DNA of 64,000 nucleotides, from the NCBI RefSeq assembly GCF_000372725.1, contig NW_005201223.1:220132-284131 (forward strand), given 5' to 3'. This DNA comes from Emiliania huxleyi CCMP1516. Lineage: Eukaryota > Haptophyta > Isochrysidales > Noelaerhabdaceae. The notes beneath the pieces were generated by a model. That model saw only the letters and a list, made by a program, of their open reading frames with translations, was not told the origin of the DNA and searched no databases. The position numbers and the translations under genes are program-made. Of the stretch, positions 1 to 9,591 are shown one piece after another (position 1 is the stretch's first letter; each line of letters starts with the position of its first letter).

Positions 1-7
1 CCCGCAG

Positions 8-1267
8 GCCCGCTGCCCGATCCTCACCGTGCTCGAGGTGCAGCAGCACCGCTACTCGGTCGCCGACTGCTGCACCATCCGAGACTTGCCCGACGACGAC
101 TCGGACGAGAGCAGCAGCCAGCCAGCGGTGCCTGCCGTCGACGCGGCTGCCGGCGACGCTGCCGCCGGCGACGCTGCCGCCGGCGCGGAGGGCGGCGCGG
201 AGGGCGGCGCGCCGTTGACGCTTTCGCAGAAGAAGAAGGAGCTGTGGGACGCCAAGGAGGCGCGGCTGCGGGCGACGTCGGAGCGCGCGGGCATGCCCGG
301 TTGGTGCCTCGCCTCGCTCATCATCAAGTCGAACGACGACTTGCGTCAGGAGGTCTTCATCATGCAGCTGATCCGGCTCTTCGTCAAGATCTTCCCGCCC
401 GAGCTCACGTGGCTGCGGCCGTACCACATCCAGGCGCCCCTCGCCACGCCCACACAATCCCCACACCATCCCCTCGCCACACCCATGCCACCCCGCGGCT
501 GCACTCTCGGCTCACGTCGGCTGCACATTGCTGCGATTCGGCCGCGTCGGCCGCACCTCGCACCGCCAAACCCTCCCCTGCGCCACCGCCCGCAGGCCAC
601 CGGCCCCGACACGGGCCTGATCGAGACGATCACCTCGGCGGAGGACCTCGACCGGCTCAAGAAGACGGCGGGGTACACCTCGCTGCGCGCCCTCTTCGTG
701 CAGCGGTACGGGCCGCCCGACAGCGACGGCTTCCTCGCGGCGCAGTCGCGCTTCATCAAGTCGCTGGCGGGATACTCGGTCGTCATGTGGCTGCTGCTGC
801 TGCGCGACCGGCACAACGGCAACTTGATGATCGACTCGCTCGGCCACTTCTTCCACATCGACTTTGGCTTCTGCCTCGGCCACTCGACGGGCAAGCAGAT
901 CGGCGGCGTCATCGAGTCAGCTCCGTGGAAGCTCACCGCCGAGTACGTCGCGCTGATGGGCGGCGTCGGCTCGGCGGGGTACGAGGCGTACGCCCAGGGC
1001 TGCGTGGAGGCGATGGTGGCGGCGCACCGGCACGCGGACGTGATCCTCACGATGGTTGAGATCGCGGGCACCGGCTCGAGGTACCCTTGCTTCCAGCAGA
1101 CGCCGCTGCGCAAGGTGCTCGCGCGGCTGCGCAAGCGGCTCTACGTCGGCCACACCGAGGCGCAGGTGCGCGACGAGTTCAAGCGCGTCATCGAGACGGC
1201 GCGCGAGCACAAGGGCACCTACTACTACGACTACTTCCAAAAGCTCCAGCAGGGTTACGCCGTCTGA
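8..1267 (+). CDS. Phosphatidylinositol 4-kinase, type III beta-like, C-terminal kinase domain (5' truncated by window)
   Basis: Lipid kinase that phosphorylates the 4-hydroxyl of phosphatidylinositol on Golgi or endosomal membranes. The frame is open to the window edge and an acceptor-like CAG precedes base 8, so the N-terminus lies outside. Seen: the N-lobe segment SNDDLRQEVFIMQLI, the catalytic loop RDRHNGN, the activation-loop HIDFGF, and the C-terminal helices ending QQGYAV. An Ala/Gly-rich insertion (about 140-215) precedes the kinase core. A 162-nt intron with a GC donor (434-595) divides the domain. It is a multiple of three without a stop, so the genomic frame reads through; removing it joins HIQ to ATGPDTGLIE, as the family requires. 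Overall resemblance is closer to PI4K beta than alpha. PI3K-type kinases are less likely. Confidence 0.88.
   Translation, partial: ARCPILTVLEVQQHRYSVADCCTIRDLPDDDSDESSSQPAVPAVDAAAGDAAAGDAAAGAEGGAEGGAPLTLSQKKKELWDAKEARLRATSERAGMPGWCLASLIIKSNDDLRQEVFIMQLIRLFVKIFPPELTWLRPYHIQAPLATPTQSPHHPLATPMPPRGCTLGSRRLHIAAIRPRRPHLAPPNPPLRHRPQATGPDTGLIETITSAEDLDRLKKTAGYTSLRALFVQRYGPPDSDGFLAAQSRFIKSLAGYSVVMWLLLLRDRHNGNLMIDSLGHFFHIDFGFCLGHSTGKQIGGVIESAPWKLTAEYVALMGGVGSAGYEAYAQGCVEAMVAAHRHADVILTMVEIAGTGSRYPCFQQTPLRKVLARLRKRLYVGHTEAQVRDEFKRVIETAREHKGTYYYDYFQKLQQGYAV
434..595 (+). other. In-frame GC-AG intron in the PI4K gene
   Basis: The donor is CAG|GC and the acceptor CGCAG|GCC. The intron encodes a low-complexity Pro/Arg stretch that no PI4K has, while the flanking exons join at a codon boundary into a normal kinase sequence. 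Retention would give an in-frame insertion, not a frameshift. Confidence 0.75.
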
Positions 1268-1689
1268 GGACGCGGCCTGCCGGTGTACGCCACTCAGCCA
1301 TGTCCATGTAGGCTGGCCCGCACACGCCCTCGCGCGCGCTCGCGCATGCCCCACCGAGGGTGGTCGGGGTCGGTCGGCGACGCCCATTTATTCGTGCCCG
1401 CTGGCACGCGCCGCGCGACGTACGTCTCTCTCTTCTCCCCGGTCCGCTTACGCCTAGTGCCACTACCGGGTAGCCTGGTCCCGCGCAGCGCGGCGGCCGC
1501 CCGAATCAATGTGTACCTGTTTGCGCCGCCGCCGGCGTGTGTTACCCCGAGTTGCGTTTGTGACCGTAACGATGTAAGAGCAAGGTCACACGCGGCACTG
1601 TGGCTCAGTGAAATCAGAAACATCGCGGCGCACATACGCCACTCGAGATGCGAAATCATACTCAAAGCGTGTGTGAAAAAGTGGCATTT
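1268..1689. other. Intergenic between convergent genes
   Basis: Convergent 3' ends of the PI4K and UIM/RING genes. I see no conserved coding signal, only short pyrimidine-rich runs. The frame of the minus-strand RING gene stays open into this area, so its true stop or further exons could lie here. Confidence 0.4.
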
Positions 1690-2538
1690 TAGCTCGCCGC
1701 AGTCGCACGCTGCTTGCCTCCGCGCTTCTGCTTTGGCTCACGCTTGTACCTCGGTTCGCCGTAGTCCTCTCTGCAGCCGGGGCAGCCCAGGCCGTCCTCC
1801 TTCAGCCGGCCGTAGCAAAAGAGGCAGACCTGTCAACGCGGTGGCGAACACGCCGTCACGGCAAGGCGCTCTGTCTGTGCTTGTCTCTAGCAAAAAGAGC
1901 GGGCCTGGTAGCCGCACGGACAGGGCAGAAAGTTGCGGTCCGTCGCATCGAGCGTCTCCATGCAGAGCGGGCAGGCGCTCGCGTCCGTCGACGCCGAGGA
2001 TGCGGCGGCGGACGCGGCGCCATCGCCGCCACCGCCTGATGAGGCGAGGGCCGCAGCGTGTGACCTCCTGCAACACCACACGGTGACGCCCACACCGCCG
2101 CCGCCGCCGCCACCACCACCACCACCACCACCACCACGGAGGCAGGCTGCCTGTCCCCATGAGGCGTTCGATGTTCTCGTCGACCCGCCGCTCCTCCTCC
2201 GCCGCCGCGAGCGACGCCGCAAGCACAGCCTTCATCTCCTCGTCCTCCTCCTCTGGCGGCGCCGTGGCGGCGAGCGAAGCTGAGGCGGCGAGCGCCTGCG
2301 CGAGCTCGTCGTCTTCGGCGGCGGAGCCGCCCTCCGCCGCCAGCGACGCTGCCAGCGCCGCCTCCAGCTCAGCCGCCTCCCGTGCCGCCGCATCCTCCGC
2401 CTCTCGCCGTGCCGCCTCGCTCGCAGCGATCGCTACGTGGAGAGCGCGCTCCTCCTCCGCTGCGGCCGCGCCCGCATCGGCCGCATCAGCCACGGCAGGG
2501 TGACTGTCTTCGGCCGCGAACGCGGAGGCTTCACTCAT
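1690..2538 (-). CDS. UIM-repeat plus CNOT4-type RING finger protein (probable E3 ubiquitin ligase)
   Basis: Probable ubiquitin ligase. The N-terminal half (from the ATG at 2538) holds about four acidic-Ala-Ser helices matching the ubiquitin-interacting motif, such as LEAALAASLAAE and MKAVLAASLA. The C-terminal half is a C4C4 RING like that of the CCR4-NOT subunit Not4: CPLCMETLD, PCPCGYQ, then VCLFCYGRL and CPGCREDYG. The RING is split by a 75-nt GC-AG intron (1830-1904). A (GGT)n tract near 2100-2145 lies between the two halves, which are in different frames, so another intron or an indel is needed there. The RRM of canonical Not4 is not seen. The C-terminus is uncertain after a basic tail near 1735. 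Confidence 0.65.
1830..1904 (-). other. Duplication-bounded GC-AG intron splitting the RING
   Basis: On the minus strand the intron begins GCCCGCTCTTTTTGC, directly after the GYQ codons. The downstream exon begins GTCTGCCTCTTTTGC. The intron therefore starts with a degraded copy of the exon that follows it. Length is 75 nt, period about 75. Confidence 0.6.
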
Positions 2539-2768
2539 CGCGGCGCGGCGCGCTCGCGCTTGCGCCACTTTAGAAAAAATCTTCACGTCAAAGACCCAAG
2601 ATTGGCAGCTGTGCCTCTCTGGACAGGGTGGCCCGCCACAACGACCCCTGGAATTGCGACTCGCCGCTTTGGGGATTTTTTGAGCTTTGTGTCCTGACTT
2701 GCCAACAATGTAGGTACACCCGGGGGGGAATCCAAGTTCTTAACCGGAAGGACCCGAGGAGACAAAAC

Positions 2769-2815
2769 GTGAGTGTTAGAGTTGTTTGGTATTGCTAAAA
2801 ATCTCTCTCTCCCGA
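2769..2815 (+). repeat. Dispersed repeat family C, copy 1
   Basis: A 45-47 bp element starting GTGAGTGTTAGAGTTG and ending TAAAAATCTCTCTCTC. It is nearly identical at 47732-47780 and 49289-49340. Here it lies about 60-110 nt upstream of the OPR/RAP gene, much as the 49.3-kb copy precedes the F-box gene. Confidence 0.8.
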
Positions 2816-2875
2816 GGAGCAGGAGGGGCAGCAGGCCGGAGAGATATATATGTATATGAGGAGGACCCAGCTCAC

Positions 2876-4547
2876 ATGATCGGCCAGGAGCGTCACTGGC
2901 GCGGCGAGCCTCGTCAGCGCGACTGCGGACGCGACAAGCAGCGATGGAGGGACGAGCCGCGACGGCGCGATGAGCCGCGACAGCGTGATGAGCCGCGACG
3001 GCGCGATGAGCAGCGCGAGCGTTGGCCCGACGAGCGTTACGACGACCGGTACACAGAGACGAGCGCGAGCGCGACTGGCACGATCGGCGCGACGATCGGT
3101 ACCACGATCCCAGGCGCGACCATGACCGGCGCGACCGCCGGCGGGGGCGAGGGGCAGCCTCAGCACAGCGACCGCCGGTGAGTCCGCCGATGCGCGGTGC
3201 GGGATCGCGCGGCGAGCGACAGAGCTCTGCTGCCGGCGGTCAGCTCAATGCTAAGCAGATCAACGGCCAGATCTCGAATGCTGGCAGCGCTGACGCATTG
3301 CTCGCGCTCTTTGCCGCCCACAGCGCGAGCTTGAACACATCCACGCTGCAAACCTGTGGAACAAACTGGGCCCGGGCAAGCATCGCATCGAGCGTTGGCA
3401 CGAGGAGCATTGAGCGGCTGGTGCAGCGCACGCTTGACCTCGTCTCGTCATGCGAAGCACGCAACCTGGCGAACATCGCTCACGGCGTCGCCAAGTGCGG
3501 CCTGCGATCGAGGCTGGTGCACCCGCTGTACGTGGCGGTGGCGGAGGCGGCGGTGCGCGGCGGGCTGGCTGGCTTTGAGCCTCAGGCACTGGCCAACACT
3601 GTGTGGGCGTATGCGACGGCGGGCGTGGCTGCGGACGCGCTCTACGAGGCGGTGGCGGAGGCGGCGGTGCGCGGCGGGCTGGCTGGCTTCACCCCTCAGA
3701 ACCTGGCCAATACTGTGTGGGCGTATGCGACGGCGGGCGTGGCTGCGGACGCGCTCTACGCAGCGGTGGCAGAGGCGGCGGTGCGGCGCGGGCTGGCCGG
3801 TTTTACGCCTCAGGACATGGCCAACACGGTGTGGGCGTTGCGACCGCGGGCGTGGCTGCGGACGCGCTCTACGAGGCGGTGGCGGAGGCGGCGGTGCGCG
3901 GCGGGCCGGCCGGCTTCAACCCTCAGGATCTGGCCAACACGGCGTGGGCGTATGCGACGGCGGGCGTGGCTGCGGACGCGCTCTACGAGTGCTTGCGCGT
4001 GGTCAGCGGCTCCCTGGGGAGGGTCCGTCGGGTTAACTTGTAGCATCGATGAGCGCTGTCAGCTGCACCAATGGCAGCTCTGGCTCTTCCTGGAACACGC
4101 CGCAGACGCGCAGCAGCACCTTCTCTCCGAGTCCGAGCGGCGGCTCTGCTGCGACGCCATGCACGACACACGAGTGAGGGTCTCGGCGCTGCAGCGCTCC
4201 GTTTCGGCTGCCCTCGCCGCCATCCGTTTTGGCTTCGAGGAGGAGTATGTCAAGCCGCGCACCGGCCACTCGCTCGACCTGGCGCTGCCCTCGTCACGCA
4301 TCGCGATCGAGGTGGACGGCCCCTTTCACTTCACCTGCTGCCCGACCGCCGACGGCCGGGGCGTGCGCAAACCCTGAAACCCAACGGGCCAACCGGCTGG
4401 CGGCTGCTCAAGCGGCGCCTCCTCGCGGCGGCCGGCTGGCGGGTGATCAGCGTTCCCCGTTCTTCGAGTGGGACGCGCTTGCATTCGGCCAGTGAGCGGC
4501 AAGCCTACCTGGAGAGAATCAGAATGCATCGACCATCGTTCGCTTAA
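2876..4547 (+). pseudogene. OPR-repeat / RAP-domain RNA-binding protein, frame-disrupted
   Basis: Family role: organellar RNA-binding proteins acting in chloroplast or mitochondrial RNA processing. Seen in order: an Arg/Asp-rich N-terminal repeat region; a conserved helical region near 3240-3480; four near-identical about 40-aa repeats (PQNLANTVWAYATAG type) at 3560-3990; and a C-terminal RAP domain with IAIEVDGPFHF and KRRLLAAAGWRVISVP. The frame breaks at about 3843 (one base missing relative to the neighbouring repeats), about 4020, about 4372 and again near 4460, where two compensating shifts hide an FFEW-type motif. The repeat DNA is so similar that recent unequal duplication is likely. 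Either this is a decaying gene or a draft sequence with indel errors; introns cannot explain the break inside the repeat array. Confidence 0.7.
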
Positions 4548-4774
4548 TCATTATATATTCTGTGTTTTCCGTTCGGCCACACACGCCTCCGCGCTCCGGT
4601 GTACGTGTAGTGACTAGTTGTCCGGAAATGATGCTTGAAAGGGTGTGCGCAACAATGACAAGACTAAAGCGAGGCAACGACAAGACTAAAGCGCGGCCGC
4701 GGGCACGACAACTATCATAAAGCTGCGACCAGCCCCACCCCCCCGGCGTAGGGCGTCGCGCCCTCTCCCCACGC

Positions 4775-5596
4775 TCATGCCTCACCCGCGTGCGGCTCGT
4801 CCAAGCCTCGTGCGTGCAGCAGCTGCAGCAAGGCACCCGCGCGACCGGACGGTACCTCCGCGGGCGGCGGCAGCGGCGGCCCGCCTGCGCCCGCCTCCAC
4901 CGCGCCACACGGCAGCGCGAGCTCCGCACTAATCGCCGCCGCCGCCGCGCCCACAGGTGGGACGGAGGGCGGGGGCGCGGCGGCGGCGCTGGCGCGGCGG
5001 GGCTGCGGGGAGTGTGGCTCTCCGTCTCCAAGCGCGGCGGCCTCCGCGTCGGCGGCGATCGCCACCGCCCGCGCCGTCGGCGCCGCCAGCGCCGTCACCT
5101 GCCCGCGCGCCGCGCGCCTCATCTTCGACAGGCCCTTGCGCACCGCCTTTCCGTCGCGAGGCCGGCGCACATTCTGCGCGACGCGATCGTACGTGTGCGC
5201 CGCGGGCAGCGCGGGCAGGAACTCGGGTATGTGCGGGTGCCTCCGGTCGCGGCCGATGGCCGCCGCCGTCACCGACGGCCAGAGCCCCGCCGGCGGCGCC
5301 GTCTGCACGACGGATCGCGGCTGCGTCGAAGCGACGCTGCTGAAGCGGAGGAGGTCTTGGGGCGTGCTGGTGCGGAGCAGATCGAGCGCGGCGAGCAGGT
5401 CGAGCAGGTTTGCCTGCGAGCGCCCCGCGTGCGCCGCCGCCTGCATCGCCTCGGTGCCGAGCGTGCGGATGAAGGTCATGCAGGCGTCGACGAGGAAGGC
5501 GTGCGACGAGGCGGTGAGCGCGTCGCAGCTGGAGGAGGTGGGCTGGCCGGTGAAGGCCATCCGGGCCAGGGCAGCGGAGAGAGGCGCATCGGTCAT
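4775..5596 (-). CDS. TAF8: TFIID subunit 8 (TAF8) homologue
   Basis: 273-aa protein from the ATG at 5596. The N-terminal 95 residues form a bromodomain-associated histone fold (helix pattern around FLVDACMTFIRTLGTEA and LLDLLAALDLL). In TFIID this fold pairs with TAF10. It is followed by the diagnostic TAF8 C-terminal motif HIPEFLPALPAAHTY. An Ala/Pro-rich low-complexity tail follows. Part of general transcription factor TFIID in the nucleus. No intron is evident. The open frame continues upstream of the ATG only through dispersed repeat family A and is not coding there. Confidence 0.85.
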   Translation of the reverse strand: MTDAPLSAALARMAFTGQPTSSSCDALTASSHAFLVDACMTFIRTLGTEAMQAAAHAGRSQANLLDLLAALDLLRTSTPQDLLRFSSVASTQPRSVVQTAPPAGLWPSVTAAAIGRDRRHPHIPEFLPALPAAHTYDRVAQNVRRPRDGKAVRKGLSKMRRAARGQVTALAAPTARAVAIAADAEAAALGDGEPHSPQPRRASAAAAPPPSVPPVGAAAAAISAELALPCGAVEAGAGGPPLPPPAEVPSGRAGALLQLLHARGLDEPHAGEA

Positions 5597-5725
5597 GAGA
5601 AAGAGGCGCCCGCGTTTTTCTTTTGTCTCTAATTTTTCCGTCGAGGAGAGTGAAGGAGGAGGAGGAAGGTGACTACGTGCCTCCCCGTCTTTGTAGCCTG
5701 GCGTTTGTGCCCCGTTTAAAGAAAG

Positions 5726-5806
5726 AAAGAAAACACACAACCCAAGGGAGGGATGGGAGAACGGCACGCCGCCACCACACAGGGATTTTAAGTGCCCCGT
5801 TTGTGC
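5726..5806 (+). repeat. Dispersed repeat family A, copy 1
   Basis: Purine run GAAAGAAAGAAAA followed by GGGAGGGATGGGAGAACGG and ACCACACAGGGATTTTAAG. Near-identical copies lie at 41865-41945 (reverse) and 52670-52842 (two), with a degenerate one at 7495-7557. It lies in the short intergenic gap between the divergent TAF8 and GT8 genes. Confidence 0.8.
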
Positions 5807-5929
5807 CGCGTCCCGTGCGCCCAAGTTCATTTTATAGGAGGAGGAAGGAGGAACGCCGCCCGCCCCCCCCCCGGACGAAAGCAGGCGGCTCTACGGAGTA
5901 CCCGCGTGCCCGCCCGGCCCCGCCGTGAG

Positions 5930-7204
5930 ATGCCGTGGGGGCTTGCGCTGGTGGCGGTTGTGGCCGCCGGCCAAGTCAGCTTCTCCAAGCATCCCCAACC
6001 GCGCGGAGGCCACACCGATGCTTCCCGCAAGCACATCGATGTCTCGAACAGGTCCACAGGTGGTCTCCGCAGACCAACGCGGTCGTGTGGGCACATCTCG
6101 CATGTCGCAGTTGGCGCAGACAGCCACCAGACGCCGGGCCTGGCGCCGCTGGTCTGGTCGATCTTCAGCAGCAGCCGCAGCCCGCACTGCATCCATGTGC
6201 ACGCCTTCTACTGCGAGGCGGAGCCCAGCCTGCAGAGCAGAGAGGCGATCCGGAGGGTCGGAATGGAGATCACAATCCATGTCGTCGATCTCGAGCGGTT
6301 TCCACTGCTCCACAACCTGAGCAACTCGAGCGCCATGAACTTGGTGCGCTTCTACCTCCCCGAACTCCTGCCGGAGGCCGCCTCCTCAGTCCTCTGGCTC
6401 GACACGGACATCATCGTGCGCTCCGATGTGCACGACCTCCTCTCGAAGCTCTTCGTCGGCGCCAACCGCTCAAAGTCGCTTGCTGCCGTGGCGCGCAAGA
6501 AGGAGCTGCGCACCATCACGCGGTACCGCCCGTCAAAGCTTGGGGTTCTCAACGTGAGCACAGTGCTGCGGGGTGACGCCTTCAACGCCGGCCTCATCGC
6601 CTTCAACCTCCAGCAGTGGCGAGCGCAGAACCTGACGCAGCGGGTCGAGGCGCTTGTGCCTGCGCTTCAGGAGATCGGCCTCGCCTCGTACGCTGGCATC
6701 TCGCTCCCAGGCGGTATGCGAGCCGCGCCGAGCAGCCAGGTGCCGCTGCAGCTGCTCTTTGGGCACGACTTTCAGCGGCTCGATTCCTGCTGGAATGTGG
6801 GCGGTTTGGGCACCAGCTGGGGGCAGGGGGAGCTGCTGCCACTGCGGGTGTGGGCAAAGCAGATCGCCGCTTGGTGGACGGGGAAGGTCGCAAGGGGTTG
6901 CGCCCTCCATTGGTCGGGTGGCGACAAGCCTTGGAGCGGGCACAACCCCTTTGCGCCGCAGTACTACAAGCCGGTGCGCAAGGCGGCGATCCGCGCGGGC
7001 TATGGCGAGATTTTCCCCGGCACCCTTGCGCACGACGGGAGCGACTATTATCTGCCATGGCTGCTCAGGATTGTTGCAATCTTCGTGGCTGCTCCTTCCG
7101 CACTCTTTTTGGTCGTCGCATTGAGACGACCAGGCTCTGGGGCGTTGCGAGCAGAACTTGTCCCACAGAGCCCATCTCGTGGACACAGTGTCAGTCTAGA
7201 ATAG
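5930..7204 (+). CDS. GT8-family glycosyltransferase with N-terminal signal and C-terminal membrane anchor
   Basis: 424 aa, single exon. The ATG at 5930 is chosen because a signal-like stretch (MPWGLALVAVVAAG) follows directly. The catalytic GT-A core carries the metal-binding DxD in WLDTDIIV (about residue 158), preceded by LVRFYLPELLPEA, with the second metal ligand region HWSGGDKPW (about 328). A hydrophobic helix near residues 374-395 (LLRIVAIFVAAPSALFLVVAL) would anchor it facing the lumen or outside. The family transfers glucose, galactose, xylose or galacturonate from nucleotide sugars; the acceptor cannot be read from sequence. Probably a Golgi or secretory-pathway glycan or polysaccharide enzyme. 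Confidence 0.85.
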   Translation: MPWGLALVAVVAAGQVSFSKHPQPRGGHTDASRKHIDVSNRSTGGLRRPTRSCGHISHVAVGADSHQTPGLAPLVWSIFSSSRSPHCIHVHAFYCEAEPSLQSREAIRRVGMEITIHVVDLERFPLLHNLSNSSAMNLVRFYLPELLPEAASSVLWLDTDIIVRSDVHDLLSKLFVGANRSKSLAAVARKKELRTITRYRPSKLGVLNVSTVLRGDAFNAGLIAFNLQQWRAQNLTQRVEALVPALQEIGLASYAGISLPGGMRAAPSSQVPLQLLFGHDFQRLDSCWNVGGLGTSWGQGELLPLRVWAKQIAAWWTGKVARGCALHWSGGDKPWSGHNPFAPQYYKPVRKAAIRAGYGEIFPGTLAHDGSDYYLPWLLRIVAIFVAAPSALFLVVALRRPGSGALRAELVPQSPSRGHSVSLE

Positions 7205-7494
7205 ATACAAAGTGTGCGTGAGTTGTGTGTCTACTGCGCCGGCCGAGCTCAGCTGTTTAACGTTGGGAGCTGAACCGCAGTGTTGCACTCGAGCGTGTGG
7301 TAGAACAAGTATAACACAACCAGCACACACGCAGATCACAGTTCACAGAACCACCGGTCACCGCGAGTCCGCGACAGTGCTGGGGCTCCCCAACAACAGT
7401 AGCTAACATTAAAGCGAGTCAACAGAGCCGCTGGCGCTGCACACACTGAACGTTGTGTGCGAGCCGCGTGGAACTTGGAGAGCACTTGGAACGG

Positions 7495-7557
7495 GAGGGA
7501 TGGGAGGACGGTACGGGCCGCGACACCTCCGCGCCGCACCACACAGGGAATTTTTTA
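7495..7557 (+). repeat. Dispersed repeat family A, degenerate copy 2
   Basis: Carries the core GGGAGGGATGGGAGGACGG and CACCACACAGGGAATTTTTTA with an insertion between. The purine run is missing. Confidence 0.65.
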
Positions 7558-8534
7558 AGGGGAGAGGTGGTGTCTTAATTCTTTTTCATTTTTTCGCACC
7601 CAATAACCTTGGCATAGTAGCCCAGGCGGCACCCGACTCCAAGGATACGCTGAAGACGCTGAGGAAAGCGCATGTCGCTGCGCTGAAGGGCTCACGCTAT
7701 AGGGTGCTGGATGAGGACGGGTACGATGCACTAGCCCCAGCCGTCGGGGGGGTGTTGCCGGCGCTGGTAGATGATCTCTCGGAGAAGAGCCGGAGGGACC
7801 TTGGCGCCGGGGTCACGAGGAACTTGCAAGTCGTGGCCGAGGCGGCGACGGGAGCGGTGCAGAGGTGGACCCAGCTCAATGATGAGGCTACGGCGCGCAT
7901 AATGAAGAGAGAGGAACACATCGAGTGGCTGAGGAAGCTCTTCACTGGGTGGAAGGAGGCTCGGCCGGCCTTGAGGGAGTCGCGGAGGAGGAGGGATAAC
8001 GGAGGTAACGTGCAGACAGGCCAGCAGCCAGTGGGACGAACGAGGACCGCGACGGTGGCTCAAGCGGGAGGGAGCGGAGACAGTGGGCAGCAAGCGAAGT
8101 GGGTGAGACTGATGATGCTCCTCCGACTTAGGGAGCGGTTCAGCTGCTGGGCGGGCTTCAGGCTGGTGCTCACGCGAAAAGGAATCGACGCGATGTACAA
8201 AGCATACAAGAAGAGGAGAAAGAAGAGGAGGGACATCAGTGGTGACGAAACAGAAGCTAGCGCAGACGAGGGCAGGGCAGACCCGGGGACGGCGGAGTCG
8301 GAGCAGACGGCATCGGCCGCCGAGGAAACGTTGGGAAGAGGCACGAGGAGGGCGGCGACCTCAACCGACTATGGAGGACCCGTCACCAGACGACGCAGGG
8401 CGGACGACGGGGAGGCGGAGCAGACGCGCAGGGCGAGACGAGGGAGGGAGCAGGATGTTGCTGAGATCAGCAGGAGGATGTACGACGAGATTAGGAGCAG
8501 CAGGGACCCGAGGGACCATGTGGAAGACGGCTAG
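7503..8534 (+). CDS. Charged hypothetical protein, start uncertain
   Basis: A long open frame, first ATG at 7503 inside a family A repeat; a splice acceptor near 7623 (GTAGCCCAG|GCGG) is an alternative start of the coding part. The product has a helical first half with EEHIEWLRKLFTGWKEA and a very basic/acidic second half (KKRRKKRRDISGDE, many Glu/Arg). No family recognised. The broken reading frames at 41155-41768 have a similar style (EKNIGWIKRLVHG; Arg/Glu tail), so both might derive from one repeat-encoded protein. That is inference only. Confidence 0.35.
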   Translation, partial: GGRYGPRHLRAAPHREFFKGRGGVLILFHFFAPNNLGIVAQAAPDSKDTLKTLRKAHVAALKGSRYRVLDEDGYDALAPAVGGVLPALVDDLSEKSRRDLGAGVTRNLQVVAEAATGAVQRWTQLNDEATARIMKREEHIEWLRKLFTGWKEARPALRESRRRRDNGGNVQTGQQPVGRTRTATVAQAGGSGDSGQQAKWVRLMMLLRLRERFSCWAGFRLVLTRKGIDAMYKAYKKRRKKRRDISGDETEASADEGRADPGTAESEQTASAAEETLGRGTRRAATSTDYGGPVTRRRRADDGEAEQTRRARRGREQDVAEISRRMYDEIRSSRDPRDHVEDG

Positions 8535-9591
8535 TGCTAGTCCCCCATCGGGAGGACGACCCCGGCTAGTCGCCGACCACACCCACAAAGAACCCTGCAC
8601 AAAGACCGCAGGGCGGGGACCTGTTCCTTTTTACCCATCTCCTAGTAGAGGTGTCCGTTTTATTTATTTATTTAACCTTGGCATGTGAGCTCCTTCGGCA
8701 GCTCACTGAGGCGCCAGCCTCTACCGAGGCACCCCTACCCAGCCACTCGCACAGTAACGCTCAAGTGGGCGGCAAGCCGTCATCCGCCTGGCGCTGTCCG
8801 CAGGCGCAGCGCTCTGGGTGGCGGTGGCGGCGCTCCATGAGTGCGCTCTAGCGCGATGAGGTTCCTCCTTCTCCGCGCTCTCCCCGCAAGGCACGACACA
8901 CACAACGCATATCCATCGCTTCGGTCGGTCGGTCGGTCGTCGTTGAAGGAAGGAAGGGGTTCGGACCCAACCAACCGCGCCATCCTCCCGCGCGCTCACC
9001 CGTTCGTTCACCGACGCGATGGAGATGCGTTCCGCGTGGTGTGACACACACTCTCTCTCCCAGAAAGCTACTCATCATTCCGCCGGTGGAACTCGCCGCT
9101 TTCCTCCCGCTGTGATGCTCTGTGTGAGCTCTGTGTCTTGGTTTGCCAACAACATACCTACTCGTAACACATCATTCGGCCGGTCGAGCTCTAGCGACAG
9201 AGATCAAAGGGGGCGGGAGGACAGTGGCGTGGACGAGCACGCGGGTGCGCAAACAAGTGGACGCGCGATCTGAACGTCGTCCTTGGCCACGTGCTCCGCT
9301 GGCAACCACAAGAGAGGGTGGATAGAGATAGGCGCCTCAGGCGACCGCTCGTCCTGCCCCTCCCCTCAGCAGAGCGGGCGAGAATGCTAAAGCATTCACG
9401 CCACGAGCTCTGTGTCTTGGTTTGCCAATAACATACCTAATACATCATTAAAACACATCATTCGGCCGGTCCAGCTCTACCCAGACCTCCGGGTACCCAA
9501 ATCAGGGTTGTTGAGAACGTGGGCGACGTCCGTCCCGAACTGCGACGGGCTGCTGTCCCCCCAGCGCGCCGAACGAGCATTATCGCCCTCC
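8535..9591. repeat. Intergenic with a spaced direct duplication (9126-9192 and 9405-9478)
   Basis: No gene recognised. A roughly 65-75 bp segment (starting GAGCTCTGTGTCTTGGTTTG, ending CATCATTCGGCCGGTC) occurs twice in direct orientation 280 bp apart. The second copy is slightly longer and runs into the 5' side of the transporter gene. A (CGGT)n microsatellite lies at 8925-8940. Confidence 0.55.

Noticed and set aside
7212-7406. Short frame downstream of the GT8 gene
   Set aside because: Low-complexity Thr/Ser/Arg product in a 3' flank; no support.
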